Shown piece by piece: positions 1 through 12,995 of a DNA stretch of 64,000 nt; position 1 is the stretch's first letter; each line of letters starts with the position of its first letter. Made by a program: the position numbers and the translations under genes. The notes beneath the pieces are model-generated. The model was not told where the DNA came from. It ran no database searches and saw nothing but the letters and a program-made list of their open reading frames with translations. This DNA comes from Mantamonas sphyraenae (Eukaryota > CRuMs > Mantamonadidae): the NCBI GenBank assembly GCA_026936335.1, contig JAPMXV010000035.1, forward strand, positions 310,001 to 374,000, written 5' to 3'.

Positions 1-2
1 GC

Positions 3-404
3 GAGAGCTCAACAAGCGACGGGAAGGCAGATGGGACTGAAGGGAGCCTTTTCGAACACCCTGAGTACAAGGTGATGTTCAAGTTTGGGATTATCGACAA
101 TGCGCTGCTGCTGATGATGGCCATGGCGGGATACAGCGTTGATGCAGTGATCGCGCGTCGGATCGGCATCCACGGCTACGGAGTGCTTGTGGGCTCGCTG
201 CTGGGCAATAGTTTGTCGGATGCGGTTGCAGCCATGCCTGAAGGGGCGCCGGCCACGGTGGGGGTCTTTGTGGGTGCGTGCTTGCCTCTGGTGCCACTTT
301 CGGTGGCCATGTTTACCAAGCAGGAGCTGAAAGGCACTCTGGCGGGCAAGCTGGTACTGGGATCGTCGGCCGCCATGCTGGTGTGGTGCTTTGCAGAGCA
401 CTGA
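3..404 (+). CDS. TMEM65-like membrane protein, 3' part only
   Basis: The reading frame is open from the left edge and stops at 402-404, so this is the C-terminal part of a gene that begins outside the window. It starts mid-frame with an acidic/Ser-rich stretch, then a hydrophobic segment beginning FGIIDNALLL, a second segment with a GNSLSD motif, and a third ending near the stop. The spacing of FG-x-x-DNA and GN-x-x-SD between membrane segments resembles the TMEM65 family of inner mitochondrial membrane proteins, but I recognise it only by motif. The ATG at 75 is internal to the open frame and may not be the true start. SNRPD1 follows 117 bp downstream on the same strand. Confidence 0.45.
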   Translation, partial: ESSTSDGKADGTEGSLFEHPEYKVMFKFGIIDNALLLMMAMAGYSVDAVIARRIGIHGYGVLVGSLLGNSLSDAVAAMPEGAPATVGVFVGACLPLVPLSVAMFTKQELKGTLAGKLVLGSSAAMLVWCFAEH

Positions 405-520
405 TAGGACGGAGAGGGATTGGCAGGAGCAAAGGCAAAGTGGAGACGGGAGTGGTGTGGGACACAGGAGCGAGAGAGTGAAGTGTGAGAGCGCGCGCAG
501 GGCGGCAACCCGTCGCCACC

Positions 521-1038
521 ATGCAGCTCTCGCGCTTTTTGATGAAATGCACAAACGAGAGTGTGGAAATCCAGTTGAAGAACGGAACGGTTGCGTACGG
601 GACGATCACCGGGGTGGACCAGGCGATGAACACGCACTTGAAGGCGGTGAAGTTGGTGCCGAAGAATCGCAACCCCATCACGCTGGAGGGCTTGTCGATC
701 CGAGGCAGCAACATCCGCTACGTGATCCTGCCGGAGGATCTCAACCTTGTCACGTTGCTGAAGGATACGTCGACAAAGGCTGGGCGCATGACCAAGGCGA
801 AGCGCAAGGGTAAGTTTTGCCGGAGGACGGCGACGCGGAATGCAAGCACGTCAGAGCGTGTGCGCGGGTAGCAAGAGCTGCATGACGCACACAACGTGGC
901 GCAATAGACGGGCGACGTTTACGTGAATGGAGGCATTGACACGCGCGTGCACGCGGACACACAGCTTTGGAAGAACGGGGCCGCGGACGCGGACGTGGGC
1001 GCGGGCGAGGACGCGGCAGGGGCCGTGGACGACGATGA
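521..1038 (+). CDS. SNRPD1: Small nuclear ribonucleoprotein Sm D1
   Basis: Exons 521-809 and 965-1038 give a 120-residue protein, the usual length for Sm D1. It is a core subunit of the heptameric Sm ring on U1, U2, U4 and U5 snRNAs in the spliceosome. The Sm1 motif ([15 protein letters not shown]) and Sm2 motif ([13 protein letters not shown]) are both clear. The intron (810-964) starts GTAAGT and ends ACACAG. Splicing is supported because exon 2 restores the family's C-terminal Arg-Gly repeat tail (about nine RG pairs then RR and stop), whereas reading through gives an unrelated tail. The ATG at 521 sits in a strong GCCACC context. It is co-oriented with the partial gene upstream. Confidence 0.95.
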
Positions 1039-1879
1039 ACATCACAGATTGACCCAGAATGTGTGTTGACGTACGCATGACACCTTGCAAACCACGTCTT
1101 GGGCCAACGGTGTCTATGCGCGAGTGTGTATGTGTGCGCCCTGTGGCTGGGCTTGTGGCCAGGATTGGGTCGAGAGGGCGGTTCAGCTTTCCTCGCTTGC
1201 ACCGCTCTGTTCAGTGGGAATGATGTGATGATACTGTCGAGAAAGTTTTCTTGAGGAGCAACGCTTGCAGTATTGGGTGGTTTGAGTGGCCAGTGAACAC
1301 GGAGGATGTGCGTGTTGCGCGATGCGCTTGTCTTTGCCGCCGGCCGAGTCGTCGGGGTACAGACACACGTAGCACCCCTCAGAACTGAGCTACTGTGGTT
1401 GAAAGTGGTGTGAATGAGCGCTGCGGGCTCAACGGGCCCGTCCGGCATGGTTGGGGGCGATCGAACGGTGTTGACCAAGGCAGCAACACCAGTCTGTGAC
1501 AGACCGTTTATTCGAGCGAATCTAGGGTTGTGGCGTGTAGGGACAGCCATCATGCATGCAAACGAGGGGCATCGTGCATGTTTGGACTGATGTGGCAACG
1601 TGCGCCGGGCTGGCCAACTCTGAAAAAGCATGGAGGTGGGTTTTTGTAGCCCCGTTGTAGAGGTTGGGCGTCATAGCAGGTGTAGCGTTGTGCACACACA
1701 CATGGCAATGCCACAAATACGGCCGCGGAAGTGCACAGCACACGCTCGGGTGGCGCACACCCCCTCCAAAGGACACAGTTGCGTGCCGGGAGGCGCTCGA
1801 AAAGGGAGCCCGATCTTGTCTGAAATCCTGACACGCGAACGGACACTCCGTGTGCTTCCATGCGTTGCACCTGCCGCCC
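1039..1879. other. Intergenic region, no gene seen
   Basis: About 840 bp between the SNRPD1 stop and the start of the SAM/homeodomain gene. It must hold the SNRPD1 3' end and the next gene's promoter. Open frames here lack recognisable protein motifs on either strand. I see no tRNA-like cloverleaf. One C-box-like string near 1220 (GTGATGATA) has no convincing D box. Confidence 0.5.
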
Positions 1880-4800
1880 ATGGCACTCATCACACAGATT
1901 GAATCGGAAACAGAGTTTCATACCTTGCGACAGCTGTTGGAACACTGTCAGATAGCCGAGCTGGAGCCGGCTTTGGCCGAGCGCAAGCTGGATTCGCTCA
2001 ATGCGCTTGAGTTGCTGGACAGCAAAGAGACACATGAGCTGCTTTTCGAGGAACTGCGCAGCCTGAGCGTGGAGGAACACTCATTGAACAAACTGGAGCG
2101 AATGTTGAGCAAGCGTAGAGCTGATCTGGCTTCTCAGGCCAAGCAGAACCTGCCGGGTGAGCTACGCACGAAATGTTTTTTGCCCCGCCCGCACCACTTT
2201 CCACATGCGGCAGCCCAGCCGGGTTGTCCGTACCCACCACTTTGCCAGTTTCTACATATCAAACCACTTTGGAAGCGATGTGCGTGGATGCAGAAGCCAG
2301 CTGACACTGTTGATCACCAACACTACTCGCAGATTCGGCCTCTGTCGACCAATGGAGTACAGAAGAGACACGGCGCTGGGTGCTTGCGATCACAGGATCA
2401 CCCAAGATTGCCGCAGCGTTCAGACAAGCGGACATTTCTGGCGAATTGCTGCTGGAGCTGACGGAGAGGGATCTTGCGGATCCCGAAATCGGGTTGAACG
2501 TGGATAACAAGCTACTGCAGCGCAAACTGTCGCGCTCACTGCGTTCATTGAAGGAGGCAAAGGGAGTCGATGGAAGTAGTGCAGGAGACAACGGATCATC
2601 CCTGCTCTTTCCTGAACAAGAGACGCTGACAGCTAGCGAGCAGCAGGCCAAGCTGGAGCAGGAAGCCACGTCGGCAACGCTGGAAGAGCTGAAGCGTCTG
2701 CAGGAGGACCTGCGGAGGCAGCAAGAGGAGCAAAAGAAGCAGCAGGCCGTGATGTTGGCACAGCAGCAGGCACTGGCCCAGGTGCAGCAGAAACACGAGG
2801 AACTGCAGCATTTCCAACAGCAGGCGGAGCACGCACAACACGCGCACCACCAGGTGCTGCAGCATCAAGCGCAGCATATGCAACAGGCCGCACTTGGACA
2901 AAAGTACACAGCCAACTTCAAAAAGGTGTATACGCCCGGAGGCACGCCGTACCAGGTGGCTCCGGAGAGGGTGACGCCGACCTTGTCGGGAGCTCGACCC
3001 CGAAGCAAACCCGGACGCAAACGCGGGCGTCCCAAGGGATCGAAGAACAAACCAAAGCCTGCCCAAGGCACGCCTAGAAGTGCAACTCCCCCTGCGCGTG
3101 GCTTCAGGCCGACAGTGCCTCAGCCCAAGTCGGAGATGCTGCAGGACGCAGAGCGGGTCAAAGAGGACGCATACGAAGCAATCCGCATCAATGAGAACGT
3201 GGGACCAGTGAGCCAAAATTTGTCAACGCTGCAGGAGGGCCAGCGACTGTCGTCGCTGTACATGGACGTAGAGGGCGAAGTGGACGACGGAGAGGAGACG
3301 GAGGACGAGGCGACCAGCAACGAGCGACTGGTGAGATCGCATGCATTGCGCGTGGCGAGAAACCTGCTGAAAACGATGGACAACCCAAAGGCGAGCTCAG
3401 AGGAGCATGCCGGAGCGAAGGCGAAGTACGAGAAGCTGCTGCAGGATGTCTCTGCAAAGCGCATCACGATGGCAGACGTGTTCAAAGTGCCATACAAGTC
3501 CATTGAAGCACGTGGCGAACGTTGGAGTCGTGCACAGCTGGAGTGGGCTGCGGCGATGAGACTTCCGCTGGACGGGGTGGACGGCTTCACACTGCACTCG
3601 GCACCCCCAAAGAAAGTGGTGCGCGTTGAGCAAGGTTTGCAAAGGACAAAGCGTAAGGGCGTGGAAGAGGATGATGTGGAGGAGGAAGAGGGGCCGAGCG
3701 AGTACGAGGCGGGAAAGTTGCAAGGCCCTGCAGTGGCCGAGTCGAAGCTGGACAACAAGCGTCTGCGGGCTAAGGACCTGGGCAAAGAAAGCACGAGCAT
3801 GCCGGTGACGACTCGATTGCGTCGCAAGCGCAAGTATACGCCGGTTGCAGCGTACAACTTGTTTCTGGCGGAGGATGGCGTCGCAAAAGAGCGCAAAGGA
3901 GGCAGCAGCAAGAAACGAAGCGCCCCGCACGCGTCGGCGGACATGTTGAACCCGCTGCGCATGTTGGAAAGGAAGCTGCCGTCTGTGTCGACAAGCAACG
4001 GGGTTTCCGTGGGCACGACGCGCAGGCCGCCGCCAAACTGGCAGATGGTCATGCGGCCACGCCTGCTGATCCACCGTGGAGAAGTGGCGTCGAGCAATGG
4101 CCTGTGGAGGCATCCAGGTGCGTACATTGACGAGCGCGGCTTTGAGATCCCGTGCAACGTTTGCCTGCCGCTTTGCTATCAGTACGATGAGCTACTGGAG
4201 GTGGAGAGCGGCCTGCCGTTCTACCCATACATTGTGTCGTCGCTGCTGACCGCAGAAGAGAACCAGAGTGCACCCCGTCTGGTGGTGCGTGTGCCCAGCC
4301 GGGAGCCAGATGCAATGTCGCAACGCATGCCTGTGCCGCTGAACGACCAGCGCAGGGTGCTGGTGTCACTCAAGAGTGGCATGTTGCATCGGGTGGACAG
4401 TGACATCCGGTACACAGGTCATGAGGTGCTTGTGTGGACGCGGCTGCAGGCTGTGCTGGCCCTTGTGGATCCACCCAAGTACAACCCGTTGGCGCTGGTC
4501 CCGACGCCGGAAAACGCCGATGATTCGACGCAAGTGAAGAATTACCTTCGCAAAACGAACATGCTGCTGCGCTGCTGGTTGTACGACAACTACGAGGATC
4601 CGCATCCCGTGCCCGAGGAATTGAACCAGCTGAGCGTGCAGACGGGGATGAGCGTCACACAGGTCAAAGCGTGGATGGAGCAAGCACGTGGATCTTTGCT
4701 GTCGGAGATGGAAGAGGAGCGTGCGTTGCGCGAGCTGTATCTGCAGAACATCGGCTTTATCGAGATTGTGCGCGTGGGACGCGAACGCAAGCAGCCGGAA

Positions 4801-4992
4801 ATGGCCATGAGCGAGGCCCAGCGGCTGCGCATGTTGGAGGAGCGCATGTTGGCAGCCGATACACATGTGCGTGAGTACTACCAGTTGCGTGCGCGCACCA
4901 AGCGCACACACCTGTACGAACGCGAAAACTGGTATGTGTCGTTGGATCGCAGCAACGCAGACCGACAAGACTACAAGCGCCAGCGTGTTTGA
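1880..4992 (+). CDS. SAM / AT-hook / divergent KN homeodomain nuclear protein
   Basis: Exons 1880-2156 and 2396-4992 (donor GTGAGC, acceptor CACAG) encode about 957 residues. The N terminus has two SAM-like helical segments; the second, just after the intron (residues about 93-145), carries the typical ISGELLLELTERDL signature. A Gln-rich coiled coil follows (about 170-260), then an AT-hook (GRKRGRPKGSKNK, about residue 295), a long acidic/basic middle, and near residues 805-855 a KN/TALE-type homeodomain (LLRCWLYDNYEDPHP then QVKAWMEQARG). The combination implies a chromatin-bound regulator that oligomerises. The homeodomain keeps W48 and R53, but the normally invariant N51 is Gln. I know no standard family with this exact architecture. 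Confidence 0.75.
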
Positions 4993-5051
4993 GTGCCTGA
5001 GCTTGAGCTTGTGTGTGTGTGTGTGAGACATGCGAAAAATGCTGTTGTTGT

Positions 5052-6285
<1,234 letters not shown>

Positions 6286-6475
6286 TGTGCGGAAAAGGTT
6301 GTGTTGGTGGAAGCCACGGGTGCGGGGAGCTGAGTGAGATGGGGATGGGAACGGAATATTGTAGTGAAGGGGAACAAAAAGTGGAGTGGGCCAAGTCGTG
6401 GTTCAGGGGTGGGTGGTGGGGGTGGCCTGGTGGACTCCAGAGGTGCGCCGAGGAAGGCAACCATCCGCTCCAACG

Positions 6476-9400
6476 ATGTCCATCCGCTTGCGAGATCTGA
6501 TTCGCCAGTGCCGTGCAGCACGGACGACGGCCGAGGAGCGCGAGGTGATTGCCAAAGAGTCTGCGGCAATGCGTACCAAGTTCAGGGAGGATGACGAGCA
6601 GTACCGAACTCGCAACCTGGCCAAGCTGCTTTTCATGCACATGCTGGGCTACCCGACTCACTGGGGCCAGATGGAGGTTCTCAAACTCATCTCAGGCTCG
6701 CGTTTCATGGAGAAGCGCATCGGATACTTGTCGCTGATGATGCTGCTTGACGAGCGGCACGAGGTGACGATGTTGGCGACCAACTGCATGGGTAACGACC
6801 TCGCACACAACAACCAGTTCATTGTGGGCATGTCTCTGTGCGCTTTGGGCAACATTGCCAACGCAGAAATGGCACGCGACATCAAGAGCCAGGTGGACGA
6901 GCTCATGGGGCACACAAACCCGTACATCCGGAAAAAGGTGAGGCCCAGTTCCCTCCGCAGCCTCTGCTTCGCGATACCCCAGGCCCACGCGCTAACACCT
7001 GCCTCGTGCCCGCTGTGTGCGCTGTATGTGTATGTGGAACTGCCCTGTTGGTGTGCGTAACGCTGTTGCAGGCCACACTGTGCGCAGTGCGGTTCATTCA
7101 CAAGGACGCCGACCTGGTGGACGATTTCCTTTCGCGAATTAGACCTCTGCTGGCCGACCGAAACCACGGCGTGCTGCTCACCGGTGTGCGTCTGCTCATC
7201 GAGATGTGCAAGGTGGACCCGGAAAAGATCGATACCTTCCGACGTGTAAGTCACCTCCGTGTGCATGGTCATATCGCACGTGTGCACGCGTGTGCGCTTC
7301 CTCCCGCCGCCTTTTCCCTCTCCAACCCGGGCTCGCGTTTTGTCTCCGCACAGCCTGCAAACGCGGCCCACGAGCGCATGCGCCGCATGCACGCGGTGGA
7401 CATCGAGCACTGAATGCACACGTGGACACATACGAAATGCTAACATGGAATGGGGTGTGGGTGTGGGACAAACACACAGCTTGTGCCGAACCTCATCCGC
7501 ATCTTGAAGAACCTGGTGCAGTCGAGCTATGCGCCAGAACACGACGTCGGCGGCGTTACAGATCCGTTTATCCAAGTCTCTGTGTTGCGGCTGCTTCGCA
7601 TTCTGGGCCAAGGCGACACAGAAGCGTCGGAGCAGATGAACGACATTTTGGCAGAGGTGGCCACCAACACGGAAAGTACAAAGAACGTTGGCAACGCCGT
7701 GGTCTACGAGGCCGTACAGACCATTCTGGCCATCGAAAGCGAGCCTGGCCTGCGCAAGCTGGCCATCAACATCCTGGGCCGCTTCCTCGTCGGCCAGAAC
7801 AACAACCGCTATGTGGCGCTGACGACACTTGCCAAGGTGTTGCACGACGACATGGCTGCCGTGCAGAGGCACCGCCACACCATTGTGGACTGCCTCAAGG
7901 ACCACGACATCTCTATCCGCCGCCGCGCGCTCGATTTGGTGTATGCACTTGTCAACGAGGGCAACATCCGCACGCTGACCCGCGAGCTGCTCAACTACCT
8001 CGTGGTGGCCGACGAGCAGTTCAAACCCGATCTGGCCATCAAGATTGTGACCATCATCGAGAGGTACGCACCCAACGTGCGCTGGCAATTTGACCAGCTG
8101 CTCAAAGCCATCGTGCTCGGGGGCAAGTATATCCGTGGCGAGGTGCCGGCCACCTTCCGCATCCTCATCCTGCAGAACCAAGAGTTGCAGGCGTACGCAG
8201 TCACAAAGCTGTACCTTGCTCTGAGTCAAGAGGCGCATGACAAGGGCGGTGCAGGAAACGTCAACCAAACGCTGCTGGAGCTTGCAGTGTGGGCCATTGG
8301 CGAGTATGGCGACTACCTCATCTCGGACGAAGACAACCTGGGCGAAGACCAAGATCCAGTGGACGTCAACGAAGACGATATTATCCTGCTGCTTGAGGAG
8401 GCTCTGCAGAGCCCAAATGCTACGCTGCAGACGCGCCGCATCACAGTGATGGCGCTGATCAAGCTGTCGTCGCGTCTGGAGGGCGTCGATACACGCATCC
8501 GCGAGCTGCTGAACAACTTTACCGAGTCGATGGACATCGAGCTCCAGCAGCGCTCGTGGGAATTTCTGAACCTGTTCCAGTTTGACGAGATCAAGGAGAA
8601 GCTGACGACACATATGCCGCCGTTTAGCAAGACAGTGCTCGCACGTCGTGCAGAGGAGTTTATCGACGACCCTGCGGCGCCGATGCGTGCTGTGGACGGC
8701 GAAGACGGCGAGGACGAAGAGGATGAGCAGGAGGATGGCCAAAGCCCGTTGGACATTGCCAGCGTGTCTGTGTCCAAGACAGGCAAGAAGACGTCGTCGT
8801 CGTCGTCTTCGGGCGAGGACAACGGCGACCTGATCACCTTTGGCGGAGACGAAGGAAGCAGCGACGGCGGTGCACAGGGTTCGAGCGGAGGCGGAGGTGG
8901 AGGTGGAGGCCTGGAGGAGCTGCTGGGTGTCTTTGGGGGCTCGAGTGGCGACCTGCTGAGTGGCAGTGGTGGTGGTGGTGGTGGAGGTGGAGGAGGTGGC
9001 GGAGGTGACGACCTGTTGAACATGCTGGGCGGCGGCGGCGGCGGCATGGGCGGCATGGGAGGCATGGGAGGGGAGGCATGGGAGGCATGGGAGGTGGAGG
9101 CGGAGGTGGGGGCGGATCGGATCTTATGAGCATGCTGGGTGGCAGTAGCGGAGACCTGATGGGCGGGCTGGGCGGTGGCAATGGCGGAAGCAGCAGCGGC
9201 GGAGGTGGCAACAACGGCGGAAGTCTGTCGGACACGATGACGGCGTACAACAAGAACAACGTGCTGGTGACGTTTGACTTTGTGAAGAACCCGGACAACG
9301 AGGCAATGACCAAGATCACAATGACGTACAGGAACAACAACGGGAGCAACCTGGAAGACTTTGTCTTCAAGGTGGCTGTGCCCAAGTACATCAAGTTCCA

Positions 9401-9587
9401 GGTGAAGAAGGCCAGCGGGACATCGGTGCCTGCAAACGACAGTGGCGCTGTGACGCAGGTGGTTCTGCTGAACAACTCGATGCACAAGGAGCGGCCTGTG
9501 GCCATGAAGTTCCAGCTCAAGTACGAGCTGGATGGGAACCTGGTTACAGACGGTGGAGACATCAAGGGCTTCCCCAGTGGACTGTGA
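6476..9587 (+). CDS. AP1G1: AP-1 complex gamma adaptin
   Basis: Large subunit of the AP-1 clathrin adaptor, which sorts cargo between trans-Golgi and endosomes. Exons are 6476-6937, 7072-7245 and 7480 onward; both introns are GT-AG (GTGAGG, GTAAGT) and phase 0. The trunk begins MSIRLRDLIRQCR and follows gamma adaptin throughout (AVQRHRHTIVDCLKDHDISI, ELQQRSWEFLN), then a very Gly-rich hinge and a gamma-ear domain (VLVTFDFVKNPDNEAM to the stop at 9587). In the hinge around 9050-9090 the frame must change: the upstream frame stops at 9129, while the ear lies in another frame. The total is about 914 residues, longer than the roughly 820 usual, because of the hinge. Confidence 0.9.
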
Positions 9588-9662
9588 TGAAGAAGAAGAT
9601 GATGGTGTGTGTGTGTGCGTGTGTGTGGTGCGCAGCGACGGGCCAAACAAACAAAAATTCCA

Positions 9663-12600
9663 ATGCGCCGTAGCAAGGCCCCGTCCAACCGACGCAAGCT
9701 GCTGCACAAGAGTGCCGTGGGACTCAGCAGCAGTAGTAGTAGCAGCAGCAGTGTGAAGACCATTGCAGCTGCGGCGAACATTGTAAAGGCGGCGAACAGC
9801 GAGAACAAGCGGAACGTGGAGTCGAGCAACTTGGCACCAAGCGAAGAGGGGAAGCAGCTGAGCCCCAAGGAGAAAAGCATCATGACAAGCACACCACCTG
9901 CAAAGCAACCAGCCTTGAAGAGACGACGCATGGGACCCCCACCAGCGGCAAAGAAGGGCAAGAAGGGGTTCTCGGCGCCAAAGATCGACGCCAAGGTGTT
10001 GAAGCAACGGATGGAAGAGGAGACAGCGTCGCAAGAGGACAGCAAACTGTTCTCGGTGATGTGGTGCAAGGCCAGCAACAAGAAACACAAGACATACAAC
10101 GATGCGTTCCTGTTTCTGCAGGGCGCGAAGCATCTGCTGAAGGACGCCGAAGGCAAAGAGTTGTACAACAAGGGCAACGTGATCGGCAAGATGCCGCGCA
10201 CAAAGCCAGGCGACCTCATCTACCTTGGTGGCAAGGAGGTGGAGATCATGAACGAGCTTGACACGCAGCTGTACTTTTCAGGTGAGCGAAGCACAAGTTC
10301 CCGAAAAGTTCTCGGCGGCGGGGTGATCACTCACCGGCCGCACTCGGGCAACACACACATGCTGGGAGCCCCGAGCATGATCACACTGACACAGACACGA
10401 CACTGACACACGGACCCACGCAACACGCTTCATTGCAGGACAACTGTTTGTCAAGGGCGGTATGAAGGGTGTGGGCTCCACGGGGCCGGCAAAAGGGATC
10501 CAGATGAGCAAGCCGAAACGAACCGAGTTTAAGAAACACAGCAGCGGAGCAGCAACACCGCAGCCCAAGACAAAACCGAAGCCTTTGCACAGCAGCACAG
10601 ACGAGAACGCGTTGGTGCTGAATGCGGGCCATGCAAAGAGCAATGCGCGGGGGCAGTTGCTGACAGAGGTGGTGGTCGACCCGTACCTGGCCACAAAGCT
10701 GCGCCCGCATCAGCGCGAAGGTGTGCGCTTCCTCTACGAGTGTGTCATGGGCAACAAGTCTTCCGACTTTCACGGGGCCATCCTGGCCGACGAAATGGGC
10801 CTTGGCAAGACAATCCAGGCAATCACCCTTGTGTGGACGCTGCTCAAGCAGGGACCGACAGGCAAGCCCGCCATCAAAAAGGCAGTCATCGTTACACCTG
10901 CGTCGCTGGTAGGAAACTGGCAGCGCGAATTTCAAAAGTGGCTGGGTGTGGAGCGTCTGCGCCCGTTGGTGATCAAGGGAGGCGCAGGAAGCTCGGCTGC
11001 ACAGGCCGCCGAGTCCATCAAGGAGTTCCCCAAGGCCACGCGCTACCCAGTCATGATCATTTCCTACGAAATGTTTCGCTCCTGCTCCGTGACCATCAGT
11101 TCCTTGCCCTGCTGCGGGTTGGTGATTTGTGACGAAGGGTATGTTGGGCATGCTTAGACGGACAAGGGAAGGGTGGTACGGGGAGTTGCTGACACGCACA
11201 CGCACACCACTCATGCTGAAACGGCACAGGCATCGGTTGAAGAACGGCTCGTCGCAGATTGCGGTCGCACTGAACAACCTGAAAACGAGGCGCAGGGTGA
11301 TCCTGAGCGGCACGCCAATCCAGAATCAGATGGACGAATTCCACGCCATGATCAACTTTGTGAACCCAGACATGCTTGGGGACCGCAACACGTTCATGCG
11401 CGTGTTTGGCACGCCGATCATGAAGGGCCGCAGTGCGGACGTGGGGCCAAAGGAACGAGTGCTTGCCGAGGCCAGGTCGACTGAGCTGACACGCATGACG
11501 TCACAGTGCATCCTGCGACGCACGGCCAAGATCAATGAGAAGTACCTGCCGGAGAAGGTGGAGCTGGTGGTGATGTGCAAGCCGACGTCCGTGCAAGAGA
11601 GGGCGTACAAGGCCGTCCTGCGTTCGGGCCAGTCGATTGTGTACGAGGCGGTGAAGAACGGCTCGATGCACAGTGCGCTGGGAGTCATCATCTCATTGCG
11701 AAAGGTGTGCAACGCGCCCGTTCTGGCGTACGACAAGGTGCTCGAGGGTGCAACGCGTGAACACGAGCGCAGCATCTACACAGACGCACAAGAGACGTAT
11801 GGCGTGGACTACGAAGCGCTGAACAACACGTTGAAGCAAATGAGCGAGCACGGTGGCTCAGGCGGCCGTGGAAAGAGTGGCAACAGCAGTCAAGGCAACG
11901 ACACGGACAAGCTGATTGTGCCTCTGGACACGGGCAAGCTTGTGGTGCTTCACTCGCTGCTGGACAAGATTGCAAGCAGTACCAAGGATCGCGTCGTGCT
12001 CATCAGCAACTTTACACGCACTTTGGATGTGCTGCAGGGGGTGTGCGACCTCGTCGGGCTGAAAACGGTGCGACTCGACGGAAGCACCGACTCGTCCAAA
12101 CGCACAGAGATGGTCAAGTCGTTCAACAACGGGTACGCAGGCGTGCGCGTCTTTTTGCTTTCTGCACGTGCAGGCGGCGTGGGACTGAACCTGATTGGAG
12201 CCAACCGCCTGATCCTCTTTGATCCCGACTGGAATCCGGCTACTGACCAACAGGCCATGGCACGGGTTTGGCGAGACGGCCAGAAAAAGAAAGTGTCCAT
12301 TTACAGACTCGTGACCACGGGCACCATCGAGGAGAAGATCTACCAGCGGCAGGTTCTGAAGACCGGCCTGAGCACAGCCGTCGTCGACGACAAGGCCAAC
12401 GTCGAGCGAAACTTCACCAACGACGATCTCAAGGATCTGTTCACCCTCAAGACAGACACCGTGTCCGACACCTACGACCTCATGCAGAAGGAGTTGAAGA
12501 AGAAGGAGCGCCGACGCCAACAATTGGCTGCGCAGGGTGAGTCTGAACAGGAGGACGAGGAAGAGGGCGACGCCGCCGCACAGGAGGAGGAGGTGGCAGG

Positions 12601-12949
12601 CGACTTTACACAGCTCAAGGGAACGCAAAATATCGACGAACTGCCCTCCATGTGCCTGCTTGGGTCCATGCACGATGAGGCCAAAGCGCTGATCTCCTTT
12701 GCGCTGGTTCGACGCGTGAAAGGTGCCGATGCGAATGATGACGGTGAGGAGGAGCAGACGAGCGATTGCGGCGGCAAAGAGGTGGAAGATGACGAAGAAG
12801 AAGGATTTGAAGGGGATGAGGATGAAGTGGCAGACAGCGCGGAGGAGGACGACGAAGAGGACGAAGAAGATGGTGGCACCGTGACGACGGTCATTGCTGA
12901 CCCTACAGACGAAGACGTGCTGGACCAGGCGATGGAAATGGAAGTGTGA
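9663..12949 (+). CDS. RAD54B: RAD54B/Rdh54-type SNF2 DNA translocase
   Basis: ATP-driven dsDNA translocase of homologous recombination that remodels Rad51 filaments and D-loops. Exons 9663-10281, 10439-11138 and 11230-12949 give 1012 residues. Introns carry GTGAGC and GTATGT donors; the second splits the DEGH box. RAD54B rather than RAD54 is indicated by the N-terminal domain (FSVMWCKASNKKHK to YLGGKEVEIM) and by FLYECVMG and TTGTIEEKIYQRQ. Walker A (DEMGLGKT) is near residue 324, DEGH near 438, and helicase motif VI is ARVWRDGQKKK. The protein begins MRRSKAPS, has a poly-Ser run, and ends in an unusually long Glu/Asp-rich tail. It lies 75 bp downstream of AP1G1 and is convergent with the C2 gene. 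Confidence 0.93.
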
Positions 12950-12995
12950 CCACACGTGGTCCATGTGCATGACAATGAACCCGATTTCGTTCCAA

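Noticed and set aside
1205-1320. C/D-box snoRNA candidate
   Set aside because: A C-box-like GTGATGATA is present, but no CTGA D box or terminal stem is seen within about 100 nt.
3820-3890. HMG box in the homeodomain protein (YNLFLAEDG)
   Set aside because: Only the first-helix-like string is seen; the rest of the domain is missing.
8313-10133. 606-codon minus-strand frame opposite AP-1 gamma and RAD54B
   Set aside because: It is a shadow of the Gly-rich hinge (antisense poly-Pro) and crosses two well-supported genes.
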